Shown here: piece by piece, positions 36,201-44,208 of the stretch | How the letters are laid out: the number at the start of each line of letters is the position of its first letter | Numbering within the stretch: position 1 is the stretch's first letter | Origin: an uncultured Verrucomicrobia subdivision 3 bacterium | GTDB lineage: Bacteria > Verrucomicrobiota > Verrucomicrobiia > Limisphaerales > UBA11358 | Reading direction: 5' to 3' | Assembly (NCBI GenBank): GCA_903895255.1 | Contig: CAITTG010000125.1 | Span: 1-64,000, forward strand | Length of the DNA stretch: 64,000 nt | Program-made: the position numbers and the translations under genes | Notes under the pieces: generated by a model | Databases searched by the model: none | What the model saw: the letters and a program-made list of their open reading frames with translations, nothing else | What the model was told of the DNA's origin: nothing

Positions 36201-36269
36201 ACGCTCGCCTTTACCAACCCGACCGCCACCGACCAGCGGCGCTACTATCGCATCCGCCGGTTGCCGTGA
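33222..36269 (+). CDS. Secreted sedolisin (S53 peptidase) with BACON and carbohydrate-binding-like domains
   Basis: A 1015-aa protein. A signal peptide (hydrophobic MVWVCALLLGALSAVA) is followed by an activation prodomain (about residues 45-195, SPLYHQYLTPRQFTDQFGP). In the S53 catalytic domain, the Glu and Asp lie in EVSLDIEMA (about 289-297), the oxyanion Asp in FNASGDSDA (about 363), and the Ser in FGGTSCAAPLWAGL (about 486), with CTGWGTP at the calcium-site end. Two BACON-like repeats follow (about 580-680 and 680-785, each with WLTASPASG), then a choice-of-anchor/CBM-like domain (NGGFETGDFTGW, about 795-940), then the 70-aa C-terminal module ending RRYYRIRRLP. Likely an acid endopeptidase acting outside the cell. 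The start is chosen for the signal peptide; ATG at 33162 and 33132 are alternatives. Confidence 0.9.
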   Translation: MLIDNYLRWASRLKPIGPMVWVCALLLGALSAVADTRTLQGHVPDVISHLTPLGNLPSTNQLQLALGVPLRDAAGLDAFLAQVYNPSSPLYHQYLTPRQFTDQFGPTAEAYQSLIDFARSNHLVITATHDNRMLLDVTGTAADVQAAFHVHLRVYQHPSESRTFFAPDTEPTVDVGLPLADISGLNNYARPHPHLLQRDATVSASASPRSGSGSGGTYGGNDFRAAYLPGVTLTGTGQSLGMVEFDGYYASDITTYESTFGLPAVPLQTVLLDGYDGTPTTGSSSGNPEVSLDIEMAIAMAPGLSNIVVFEAGPNGLQNDILSSMVANPQIHQISCSWGWSGGPSTTTDNYFKQMSAQGQSFFNASGDSDAFTTGATSVNGVDNTSLDNSPSSSPYITVVGGTTLSTTGPGGAWSGETVWNWGLTKGSYVGSSGGISSYYGLPSWQSGISMAANGGSTTYRNTPDVALTADNIFVNYGNGSSGTFGGTSCAAPLWAGLTALMNEQAQAGGRAVVGFVNPAIYALGKGSSYTATFHDITSGNNTSADSPSLFYAATGYDLCTGWGTPAGQNLINALAGSPDALQILSGGGFASSGPLGGPFSVTSTTFLLTNAGATSLSWTVGSSATWLTASPASGSLAPAGTVSVALNLSASGSSLPVGTYSATVTFTNVVSGFTQGFPFTLQVTEPLTILAGSGFSASGEVGGPFSTNTASFTLTNARTTAVSWSVAPSAAWLTASPASGTLAHNTTSAVTVSLDAAASRLPGGMYTNTLTINDQTTGFAQSYLFTLQVGQNLVVNGGFETGDFTGWTLAGDTVVGREIYDEVISSNSTYQAVHSGVYGAFLGDDKVATLSQPLATQPGHSYYLSLWLDNPQTGSGQSFSVNWNTNTAVASPVYALSSPPAFTWTNLTFILNATASNTVLQFAVQNTPNYFGMDDVSVTPLPVPSIEAAVHSKTAFSLTWYAVSGIKYQIQTTTNLLNGTWTVVSTNQATGSTLAFTNPTATDQRRYYRIRRLP

Positions 36270-36518
36270 CCGGCTTGCCCAGGGCGGAAAGAGTTCCTCC
36301 CCATTATTCTTGCGCGGGAAAGGTTCCCCGCGTGTTTCGCTGGCATCGGCTTATGCAAGTTTCATCAGCCTATTGCGCCATGATAATCCGCAAGCAATTT
36401 GCCGGCCCCAAACCATCCCCGGTTGTGGGTCGGGATTTGGCATTTTTATTCTACTTGCCGGCTCTCCTAACAAGTAATTACGCTTTCGCCATCACGATTT
36501 CCAGCGCCAGATAAATTT

Positions 36519-37628
36519 ATGCGTACTGCCCTTGTCAGCCAAAGTCTCGCCGCCGTGGTCTTGCTGCTGCTTGGGGGCCGCATCCCCTTGCTGGCCGCCC
36601 CGCCCACGCGCGATCCGCATTCCCCCGGCTACGTTGCGGCCACTGATTTGCCCGACGGCACCCTCCCGCCCGCGACGGCCGAAGGCAATTTTATTCTCGG
36701 CCCAACGCATCGCCCTGCTCCGGAAATGCTGGTGAATACCAATGTGCCCCAAGGCACGGTTTACAACTTCACCATCCGTTCGGCGGACAGCAAGTTCTAC
36801 CCCGGCATCGCCCGCGACCCCGGAACCTTTGGCACTCCCGATCCCACCGATCCCGCCAAGCTCCTCGTCACCACCAGCCATCCCGCGCCCTACACCCGCA
36901 AAGTGGCCGTGTATGTTCCCCAACAATACATTCCCGGCACCGCCGCGCCCTTCATCGTCGGTGCCGACGGGCCCGATCATGGCCTCTTTACCGCCCTGGA
37001 TAATCTGATTGCGGAACATCGAGTGCCGCCGCTCATCGCCATCTCCATTGGCAATGGCAGCGGCGACGCCCAAGGCAGCGAGCGCGGCCTGGAATACGAC
37101 ACCCTGTCCGGGAAGTACGCTGAATTTGTGGAGCACGAAATCCTGCCCCTCGTCGAACAACGTTGCGGCGTGAAACTCACCACTGATCCCGACGGTCGCG
37201 CCAGCATGGGCGGCAGTTCCGGCGGTTCCTGCGCCCTCATCATGGCCTGGTATCATCCCGAGCTTTACCACCGCGTGCTGACCTATTCCGGCACCTACGT
37301 GAACCAGCAATGGCCCCCGGACCCCGCCACCCCGCACGGCGCCTGGGAATTTCACGAGCACCTCATCCCGGAAACCCCCGTCAAACCCATTCGCCTCTGG
37401 CTCGAAGTCGGCGACCGGGATAATTACAACCCCAACGTCATGCGCGACGGGTTTCACGATTGGGTGGTCGCCAACGAGCGCATGGCCGCCGTGCTGGCCG
37501 CCCGGGGCTACCATTATCAGTTCCTCTTTGCCCGCAACGCCGGCCACACCGACCGCGCGGTGAAACAGCAAACCCTGCCCGAAGCCCTCGAATGGCTCTG
37601 GCAGGGCTATTCCCCCGAAACAAAGTAA
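36519..37628 (+). CDS. Secreted putative esterase (Fes/feruloyl-esterase-like alpha/beta hydrolase)
   Basis: A 369-aa protein with a signal peptide (SLAAVVLLLLGGRIPLLA). The fold starts with a TVYNFTIRSADSKFY-type CBM48-like strand region (about residues 80-95), then RKVAVYVPQQYIPG (about 127-140), the nucleophile elbow MGGSSGGSCALIMAW (about 229-243, Ser in GSSGG), the Asp region LEVGDRDN (about 296) and His in FARNAGHTDRAV (about 337). This is the esterase D/enterochelin-esterase family; secreted members cut esters on plant polysaccharides. Substrate unproven. ATG 36519. Confidence 0.88.
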   Translation: MRTALVSQSLAAVVLLLLGGRIPLLAAPPTRDPHSPGYVAATDLPDGTLPPATAEGNFILGPTHRPAPEMLVNTNVPQGTVYNFTIRSADSKFYPGIARDPGTFGTPDPTDPAKLLVTTSHPAPYTRKVAVYVPQQYIPGTAAPFIVGADGPDHGLFTALDNLIAEHRVPPLIAISIGNGSGDAQGSERGLEYDTLSGKYAEFVEHEILPLVEQRCGVKLTTDPDGRASMGGSSGGSCALIMAWYHPELYHRVLTYSGTYVNQQWPPDPATPHGAWEFHEHLIPETPVKPIRLWLEVGDRDNYNPNVMRDGFHDWVVANERMAAVLAARGYHYQFLFARNAGHTDRAVKQQTLPEALEWLWQGYSPETK

Positions 37629-37752
37629 TATGTCCAGCCTGCTTGCCAGGTTGCTCGGGGTTTCAGTTATGCTTGCCAAGACCGGCATTCCAGCGGAAAG
37701 TAAACCCATGCCTGCGCCGACACTCTTAACCCGTGTCGCCGGACATTAGCGC

Positions 37753-38751
37753 ATGACGATTCAACCACTTGCCAGCCGGCCCCGGGAAATCAGCGTCACC
37801 GAGCCGCTCGGCGCGGCCTACCACCGGATGAAGCTCGTGCTGTTCTCGCCCTTCGACGCGGGCAAATGGCTGATCATCGGTTTTTGCGCCTGGCTGGCGC
37901 AATTGGGCGAGTCCGGCGGCGGCGGCGGGTACGGTTACAACAACCGCGCTTTCGGTGACAAGCATCAGCAATCGTGGGACGGGATCCGCCACGCGTATTC
38001 GGTGGCCCACGACTATGTCGTCGTGAATCTGGTCTGGCTGGTGCCCGTGGCCGCCTTTGCGTTCCTGTTATTGCTGGCACTGGGTCTGCTGTTTATCTGG
38101 CTGAGCAGTCATGGCAAATTCATGTTCGTGCATTGTATTGCCGAAAACCGGGCGGAAATCGAAATCCCCTGGCACCAATACGGGCCGGTGGCCAACCGCC
38201 TGTTCCTCTTGCGGTTGGTGCTCTGCGTGGCCGGCTTGATCCTCCTCCTGCCGCTGGTCGTCGTTTTGATTCTCTTAATTGTGCGGATGATCCAGGCCGG
38301 AGACTTTCATGTCATTCAAATATTCCTGCTGGCAGGCATCGCCTGCGGGGTGGCGGTGGTGGCCCTCGCCCTGGGCCTCGTGCAGAAAGTGGTGAATGAT
38401 TTTGTGGTCCCCATCCTCTATCTCCGCGGCGGCACCTGCCGGGCGGCCGGGCGGGAATTCTTCCAGTTGCTCGGCGCCCACGCCGGCACGTTCGTCCTTT
38501 ACCTGTTGTTCCAAATCTTGCTCGCCATCGTGCTGGGCCTGATGGTCTTGTGGCTGGTGCTGCTCACCTGTTGCACCGCCGGTTGCCTGCTGGCCATTCC
38601 CTACATTGGCACCGTCTGTTTGCTGCCCATCCTGGTTTTTCAGCGCGCCTATGCCCTCTGTTTCCTCGCGCAATTCGGCCCAGCCTATGATGTCTTTCCC
38701 CCCGCCGCCCCCCCGCCGCTCGCCCCTCCCTCCGGCTTGCGTCCGGTTTGA
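37753..38751 (+). CDS. Multi-pass membrane protein, unknown function
   Basis: A 332-aa protein with about five to six transmembrane helices, such as LVWLVPVAAFAFLLLLALGL (about 97-116), LVLCVAGLILLLPLVVVLIL (about 156-175), LLAGIACGVAVVALALGL and LYLLFQILLAIVLGLMVLWL. A Gly-rich loop (GESGGGGGYGYN) follows the first amphipathic region and the C-terminus is Pro-rich (PPAAPPPLAPPSG). No catalytic motif. It resembles uncharacterised bacterial membrane proteins of the DUF7544 type; I make no functional claim. Confidence 0.75.
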   Translation: MTIQPLASRPREISVTEPLGAAYHRMKLVLFSPFDAGKWLIIGFCAWLAQLGESGGGGGYGYNNRAFGDKHQQSWDGIRHAYSVAHDYVVVNLVWLVPVAAFAFLLLLALGLLFIWLSSHGKFMFVHCIAENRAEIEIPWHQYGPVANRLFLLRLVLCVAGLILLLPLVVVLILLIVRMIQAGDFHVIQIFLLAGIACGVAVVALALGLVQKVVNDFVVPILYLRGGTCRAAGREFFQLLGAHAGTFVLYLLFQILLAIVLGLMVLWLVLLTCCTAGCLLAIPYIGTVCLLPILVFQRAYALCFLAQFGPAYDVFPPAAPPPLAPPSGLRPV

Positions 38752-38983
38752 AAAACGGAGCGCCGGGTTACCGGCATCTCTCTGGTTTTGGACGGGTGCA
38801 ACTTGCCCCGGTTCGAACCGAACTCCCCCCTCGGTCGCGCCAACTGTTTGCATTGCGCCCAACTCTGGCGCTACCTGCAACTTGGAATATTTATGGCTGT
38901 TCTCTAATCAGACGCTCCTGCCCCTGACAATCCAATCTTATGCGCACTTGCGTTTTTCTCCCGGCGGAGCGTATGCTTGGTTC

Positions 38984-39241
38984 GTGAAAGCGATCCAGAT
39001 AGAATATCCGGAAGCGTGGACGGCGGCGGCAGGCTCAAGTTCCGAACGTTTTGAAAACGAGGCTCGCCTGGCCTTGGGCATGAAACTTTTTGAAATGGGA
39101 CGGTTGACCAGTGGCCAGGCGTCCCAACTGGCGGGCATTTCCCGTCTCGCGTTTCTGTTTGCCTGCCCCCAATGGAATGTGCCCGCAGTGCATTGGGATG
39201 CCGATGAACTGGCCGCCGAATTTAAACCCATCCGCATGTGA
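38984..39241 (+). CDS. UPF0175-family antitoxin
   Basis: An 85-aa protein starting at GTG 38984. The pattern EARLALGMKLFEMGRLTSGQ followed by ASQLAGISRLAFLF is the winged-helix-like core of UPF0175 proteins, which pair with DUF3368 PIN toxins. The stop overlaps the toxin start (GTGA). The frame is open upstream to 38606 but there it overlaps the membrane-protein gene in another frame, so the short form is used. Confidence 0.85.
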   Translation: MKAIQIEYPEAWTAAAGSSSERFENEARLALGMKLFEMGRLTSGQASQLAGISRLAFLFACPQWNVPAVHWDADELAAEFKPIRM

Positions 39242-39726
39242 AGCGGATTGTATGCAACTCCGGCCCGCTGATCGCGCTTGGGATTTTATCCCGGCTGGAC
39301 ATTCTAAAATCCCTTTTTGATGAGGTTCTGGTCCCCGAAGCGGTTCGCGATGAAATTGCGCGTGGCGGTATAAAATTATCTGGATTGGCTGATTTTCGGC
39401 AGGCGAGTTGGATCAAAATTGTGTCACTCCAGGCAAAAAGCGACGAGTTGCTCCTATCATTGCTTGATGCTGGCGAAGCCGCGGTCATCAGCCTTGCGCT
39501 TGAGCAGAAGGCCTCAATGGTGTTGATTGATGAACGCAAGGCTCGCAAAGTAGCCCGGGATATTTACGGGCTTCAGCCCATTGGTTCCGCGCGCATCCTG
39601 GTCGAGGCCAAAAAGCACAATTTGTTGCCCGAAATCTCCTCATTATTCCAAAAACTTCAGCGGGAGGGCTATTGGATTCACGCTTCGATTGTGGAAATTG
39701 CCTTGCAAGAATCCGGGGAGCGCTAG
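39238..39726 (+). CDS. DUF3368 PIN-domain toxin
   Basis: A 162-aa protein, GTG start. VCNSGPLIALG (about residues 5-15) replaces the first Asp-containing strand of PIN domains in the manner typical of DUF3368. The acidic Glu in LVPEAVRDEI (about 31-40), LDAGEAAVISLAL (about 76-88) and LIDERKARKVARDIYG (about 95-110) complete the likely active site. Such proteins are ribonuclease toxins neutralised by UPF0175 partners. Unlike the VapC at 20.9 kb this copy is full length. Confidence 0.87.
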   Translation: MKRIVCNSGPLIALGILSRLDILKSLFDEVLVPEAVRDEIARGGIKLSGLADFRQASWIKIVSLQAKSDELLLSLLDAGEAAVISLALEQKASMVLIDERKARKVARDIYGLQPIGSARILVEAKKHNLLPEISSLFQKLQREGYWIHASIVEIALQESGER

Positions 39727-39748
39727 CGCATTTATGGGAATGTTCTAA
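39723..39748. repeat. Family B arm, degenerate
   Basis: CTAGCGCATTTATGGGAATG and TTCTAA match the inverse of the family B left arm at 18173 (CTACAGCATTTATGGAAATG then CTCTA) with about four differences. It overlaps the last codon and stop of the DUF3368 toxin. Confidence 0.5.
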
Positions 39749-39872
39749 AACCAAAGTTTGTTTCCAAATTTTCAGATGACCATAACGGTTGCCGGGCGTC
39801 ACTTGGGAAAAATCCTGCTCATATGGCTTGCCAAGAACAAATACCAAAACTTGCTCCGTCCGACCGCCCCCA

Positions 39873-41669
39873 TCATTTTACCACGTCTTTCCGGGCCTGA
39901 ATCCAATTAGTATAAACCCGGTCACCAAAGTAAAGGTAACCCCCGCCCTCCCGCGCCGTGCCCGACACCATGGCCTGGATGAACCCGTTGCGCTCCACCT
40001 GCACCGTGTGGAGAATTTTATGCTCGGGATTTTCGTGGAGGATCAATTGGATCCGGCCGTTTAACGCCGTGTACGTTTCCAGGCTGCCATTCGTCTGGCT
40101 CGTGAAGGCAAACGGTTCCCCCAAATCCGCCAGCAGCGCATGGCTGCGTCCCCAGGTCCCGCCCGCCTCGCTCACAAACGGCTTGCCGTTGAGCCGGGCC
40201 AGCGAGTCGTGGTACGCCAGCACGCTCAAATAATGATTGGTGTCAGCCGCCAGCCACCGCGATAGCTTGGCCAGATGCTCCGCGCGGAGATACCCGTAGT
40301 CACTGTCCAGAAACGCCAACCGCACCACGTTCTCCGGAATCTCCGGCACCGCGCCCAGCCAGTCGAACACCCAAGCCCCGCCGCCGCTGTGACTCGCCAG
40401 CACCACCTCAAGGCCGTTGGTCGGGAACCGCCCCGCCAGTTCCGCCACCATCCCCGGTGCCGCCGTTGCGTGACCCGGCGCCCGCCGCCAGGCCGGCCAG
40501 GACAACCCCGGCGCTTCCAGATAAGCGATCACCACGGTGCGATTCGTCAACGCCGCCCGCAGCCACCGCGTCTGGGCTCCAATATGTTGAATGTCAAAAT
40601 GCCAGTCATCGCCCGGGGCCATTTGCCGGCCGATGGTTTGCTCAATCGTGTTGCCATCGGGCAGGGCATACAGGATCAACCGCACCGGATTCGTGCGCGC
40701 GATCGTTTCCGGCGCCGGCGCGTTGAACAGCACCCGGCCATTCGTGCCCCCGTCCAACAACCGCGTCATTTCCCCAAAATACGGACTCGCCGTGAACCCT
40801 TGCCACCAGGGCAGGTTCGTTTTTACCGTCACCAGCGGCGGAATGGGATTCGTCGGGTACCCCGCATTTGTCACCACCCCCTCATTGGAAAGCAGCCCGC
40901 ACCGTTGCGGATCCGCCAGCACCTCGGGAACCGTGGCCGGCCGGCCATTGAATGTCAGGTCGCGCGCCACCAGCCGGATGCCATGGCTGTAATCCACCCA
41001 CGCCGCGGTGTGGCCTGTGAAGAGCGGTTGAATCGGCAGTCCATTCGTCTGGTGCCACCCGTAGATCGCCACCTTGTGCGGTGCTTTCGCCAGCCGGATG
41101 CTCAGCACCACATCCTTCTTGTCCCCTGCCACGAGCGCGCCCGGTGGAAAGTCCGCCTCCCGCGTCGCGCGCTCTTCCCGAATGGTTTTATTGTATTGTA
41201 CGAACACCCCCACCGTGGTCATCGCCGCCGTGGGTGGAATTGGCATGGGGGCGAGTTTCACCGCCGCCGCCGCGTAAATGGCGTCCACCATTCGGGGCGT
41301 CGGCAGCACGCAGCCGAGTTGCTCCGCGATGAATTGCGCCGTGTTGGGCGAAACGGGGATCAGCAGATAATCCGCCGCCGAACCCACCGCCAGATAATCC
41401 GGCGCGGCGTAAAACGTGGCGGTGTTGGTGTGGCCGGCGAACACATTCGTCACGCTCACCGGACAAAACTGCCGGTACCATTCCGGCACATTCCCGCTGA
41501 GGATTTCCCGCCGGATGATTTCCTCCCGCTCGGCCAGGGTCAGCGGGGCGAGTTGCCCGGCCAAAACGCTGCCGCCCGGCGCTTCCGGCGCGCGGGGCGG
41601 CAGGTAAAGGGTTTGGGCAAACGTGGAGGTGGCCAGCCAAATCAGCAGGATTTGCAGCCACGTTTTCAC
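39873..41669 (-). CDS. Secreted alpha/beta-hydrolase-like protein
   Basis: A 598-aa protein with a GTG start at 41669 and signal peptide (WLQILLIWLATSTFA, cleavage before QTLY). The C-terminal half has VVLASHSGGGAWVFDWLG (about residues 428-445), a Ser-nucleophile elbow, preceded by LILYALPDGNTIEQ and followed by RLAFLDSDYGYL, a likely acid strand. The N-terminal 300 residues are unassigned. Family not recognised; probably an esterase or peptidase acting in the periplasm. It begins 4 bp after the metG stop, implying co-transcription with a housekeeping tRNA synthetase. Confidence 0.72.
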   Translation of the reverse strand: MKTWLQILLIWLATSTFAQTLYLPPRAPEAPGGSVLAGQLAPLTLAEREEIIRREILSGNVPEWYRQFCPVSVTNVFAGHTNTATFYAAPDYLAVGSAADYLLIPVSPNTAQFIAEQLGCVLPTPRMVDAIYAAAAVKLAPMPIPPTAAMTTVGVFVQYNKTIREERATREADFPPGALVAGDKKDVVLSIRLAKAPHKVAIYGWHQTNGLPIQPLFTGHTAAWVDYSHGIRLVARDLTFNGRPATVPEVLADPQRCGLLSNEGVVTNAGYPTNPIPPLVTVKTNLPWWQGFTASPYFGEMTRLLDGGTNGRVLFNAPAPETIARTNPVRLILYALPDGNTIEQTIGRQMAPGDDWHFDIQHIGAQTRWLRAALTNRTVVIAYLEAPGLSWPAWRRAPGHATAAPGMVAELAGRFPTNGLEVVLASHSGGGAWVFDWLGAVPEIPENVVRLAFLDSDYGYLRAEHLAKLSRWLAADTNHYLSVLAYHDSLARLNGKPFVSEAGGTWGRSHALLADLGEPFAFTSQTNGSLETYTALNGRIQLILHENPEHKILHTVQVERNGFIQAMVSGTAREGGGYLYFGDRVYTNWIQARKDVVK

Positions 41670-41673
41670 CGGT

Positions 41674-43230
41674 TCATGCGTCCCGGCGCGGGAACAGCGG
41701 CGCCGGCTCGCCAATCGCATGCCCGGCCGTCAAGCCGCCCCAAGCCGCGGCGGAGAGCTGGCCGGGCGTCGCACCCAGTCCCAACTGGGCGTAAATCTTC
41801 CGCGCCGTCCCCGGCAGGAACGGGTCCAGCAGCACCGCCAGAATCCGGCAGGCCTCCGCCAGATTATACAGCACCTCGTCCAGCCGCTGCGCCTTCGCCG
41901 GGTCCTTCGCCAGCTTGAAGGGCGCCGTCTGGTCCACATACTGGTTTGCCCGGTTGACCAGGCCCCAGATGCTTTGCAGCGCGGCCTGCAACTGGTTTTG
42001 CTTGAGCAACGCCCGGGTCTCGTCCGCCGCCTTCGCGGCATCGGCGGCCAGCTCATCATGCCGCGCGGGCACGATGCCCTGGCGGTAGCGCTTGAGCATC
42101 GAGAGCGAGCGGTTCACCAGATTGCCCAGCCCGTTGGCCAGCTCGGCGGAATAACGCGACTGAAAGCCCGCGTCCGTCCAGTTCCCATCCGGTCCAATGT
42201 CCAGCTCCCGCAGCACGTAAAAACGAAACGCATCCAGCCCCCAGTCGTTGATCACCGCAATCGGATCAATCGTGTTGCCGGTGCTCTTGCTGATTTTCGC
42301 GCCGTCCTTCTGCCACCAGCCGTGCGCCAGAATTTGCTTGGGCAGCGGCAGGCCCATGGCTTTGAGCATGATCGGCCAGTAAACCGCGTGAAACTTCAAG
42401 ATGTCCTTGCCGATCACATGAATGTCCGCCGGCCACAGGGCGACGGGCGCCTGTGTCAGCGCCGGCTCCCTGCCAATCGCGGCGCAAACGGTCGGGTCCC
42501 CGTGCGCATACGCCACGCTGATGTAATTTACCAGCGCGTCAAACCACACATAAGTCACAAACTCAGGGTCAAAGGGCAGCGGAATGCCCCAGTTCAAACG
42601 GGCTGCCGGCCGGGAGATGCACAGATCCTCCAGTGTCTGGCTGTTTAGAAATCCCAGCACCTCATTGCGCCGGTAATCCGGGGCGATGAAGGACGGATTG
42701 GCCTCAATATACTGGATGAGCCACTGCTGGTGCGCCTTGAGTTTGAAATAATAGTTCTCCTCCTGCAACTCCACCACCTCGCCATAGCTCGGATCAAACG
42801 TGCCGTCGGCCCGGCGGTCTTTCTCCGTCAGAAACGTCTCTTCCTTGGCGGAATAAAACCCGAGGTAACTCGACTTGTAAAAATCCCCGCTGGCGAACAG
42901 TTTTGCCAGCACCGCTTGAACGAATTCCTGGTGGCGCGGGTCGGTGGTGCGGATGAAATCATCATTGGTCAGTTCGAGTTTGCGGGCAAAGGCCTGCCAG
43001 TCCGCCGCCAGCGCGTCGCAATATTCCTGCGGGCTGCGTTTCTCCGCCAGCGCGGCCTGCTGCACTTTCTGCCCGTGCTCATCCAGGCCGGTCAGGAAGA
43101 AGGTTTCCAGCCCCAGACTGCGCCGGGACCGCGCAATGACGTCGGTGATGATCTTTTCGTAGGCATGGCCGATGTGGGCCTGCCCGTTGACATAATCAAT
43201 CGCCGTCGTGATGTAAAAACGTTTGCTCAT
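41674..43230 (-). CDS. metG: Methionyl-tRNA synthetase
   Basis: A 518-aa class I enzyme that charges initiator and elongator tRNA-Met. The HIGH signature is HIGHAYEKI (residues 19-27), LTGLDEHGQKVQQAA follows, and DGAKISKSTGN (about 310-320) is the KMSKS-type loop with Ile for Met. The FYSAKEETFL insertion lacks knuckle cysteines, so this is the zinc-free MetG2 type. The C-terminus ends after the anticodon-binding helices with no tRNA-binding EMAP domain, as in short bacterial MetRS. Confidence 0.96.
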   Translation of the reverse strand: MSKRFYITTAIDYVNGQAHIGHAYEKIITDVIARSRRSLGLETFFLTGLDEHGQKVQQAALAEKRSPQEYCDALAADWQAFARKLELTNDDFIRTTDPRHQEFVQAVLAKLFASGDFYKSSYLGFYSAKEETFLTEKDRRADGTFDPSYGEVVELQEENYYFKLKAHQQWLIQYIEANPSFIAPDYRRNEVLGFLNSQTLEDLCISRPAARLNWGIPLPFDPEFVTYVWFDALVNYISVAYAHGDPTVCAAIGREPALTQAPVALWPADIHVIGKDILKFHAVYWPIMLKAMGLPLPKQILAHGWWQKDGAKISKSTGNTIDPIAVINDWGLDAFRFYVLRELDIGPDGNWTDAGFQSRYSAELANGLGNLVNRSLSMLKRYRQGIVPARHDELAADAAKAADETRALLKQNQLQAALQSIWGLVNRANQYVDQTAPFKLAKDPAKAQRLDEVLYNLAEACRILAVLLDPFLPGTARKIYAQLGLGATPGQLSAAAWGGLTAGHAIGEPAPLFPRRDA

Positions 43231-43440
43231 CCAAGCATAATAGTGGTCGAGAATTCAACCGAAGGCAAACGGGAACGCGGAGAAACCTCCACCGGGGTGG
43301 CTTCCCGGGGGTGCGCCGCGTTGCCCCCGCCCCAATGCATCCGGGTTTGACCAAGGGCGCATTTTTAACTTGAAATCTGCCAGCCACTTACCTATTATAG
43401 CGAAGGTAACCGGGTAGTTGGATCAAGTTGACGCATTTCC

Positions 43441-44037
43441 ATGAATTTAATGAAACATTCTCCTTTGACCGGTTTGCTGGGCTTGTCCCTGCTGGCAGTT
43501 GCCCCCCTCGTCGCGCACGCCGACCTGATTTATAGCGTCGTCGATGGCACTGGCCTCATCCACGACACCACCGACAACACCACTTGGACGCAAAACGCCA
43601 ATATTTCCGGTTCCACGTTTACCTACCAGGGAGCCAAGACTTGGGCCGCTGGCTTGACCGTTACCGGGGTGAATTCCAAGTGGGTGCTGCCCACGGGCGC
43701 GGAATTTCGCAATCTCTTCCTGCAGTTGGAAGGTAATGGCGGCAACTCCAGCAATCCCTACACGCTGGGTGGCGGCGATGAATATGGCACGAAGGTTTTG
43801 TTCGGGTCTGGCGCCAATGATTACGCCAGCAACGTTGTTCCCGAATACTGGACGGCCCAATCAGGTATCGATTTTAACTTCTATTACGGTTATCCGGGCG
43901 GCAAGCCCGACACCGCCGTGTATGCCGCTTGGGCTGTGGAAGCGACCCCGGAACCCTCCTCCGCCATCATGGGTCTGCTTACGCTCGGCTTGTTGGCTGG
44001 TGGCTTGGTTGCGCAACGCCGCGCCGCCCGCGCCTAA
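43441..44037 (+). CDS. PEP-CTERM sorting-domain protein
   Basis: A 198-aa protein. The signal peptide (GLLGLSLLAVAPLVAHA) is followed by an DUF1566/Lcl-like segment (TWTQNANIS, KWVLPTGAEFRNLF, EYWTAQSG). The C-terminus is a classical tripartite exosortase signal: PEPSS, hydrophobic AIMGLLTLGLLAGGLVA, then basic RRAARA. The protein would be cleaved by an exosortase and sent to the cell surface or extracellular matrix. No exosortase gene is in the window. The gene stands alone. Confidence 0.9.
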   Translation: MNLMKHSPLTGLLGLSLLAVAPLVAHADLIYSVVDGTGLIHDTTDNTTWTQNANISGSTFTYQGAKTWAAGLTVTGVNSKWVLPTGAEFRNLFLQLEGNGGNSSNPYTLGGGDEYGTKVLFGSGANDYASNVVPEYWTAQSGIDFNFYYGYPGGKPDTAVYAAWAVEATPEPSSAIMGLLTLGLLAGGLVAQRRAARA

Positions 44038-44208
44038 ATTTCCCCTTCCCGATTGCAAACGTTTGCCTGACTTTGTCACGCAACCGTTTTTCTTTCTCTG
44101 GACGTTGGAGCCTCGCGCCTGGGGCTTTGCTTTGGGCATTGCCGCAAACGATGCCCCGGCAAAGTTTTTCGATTAACGCTTCCGGCGACCGGGTGTTACT
44201 GTGCAGGC

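Noticed and set aside
38800-38840. GGTTCGAACC resembling a tRNA T-loop
   Set aside because: It is a palindrome with no acceptor, anticodon or D-arm pairing in the surrounding 80 bp.
38940-38987. 15-codon leader-like ORF ending in an overlap with the UPF0175 start
   Set aside because: No ribosome binding site and no conserved feature; overlap of this length is expected by chance.
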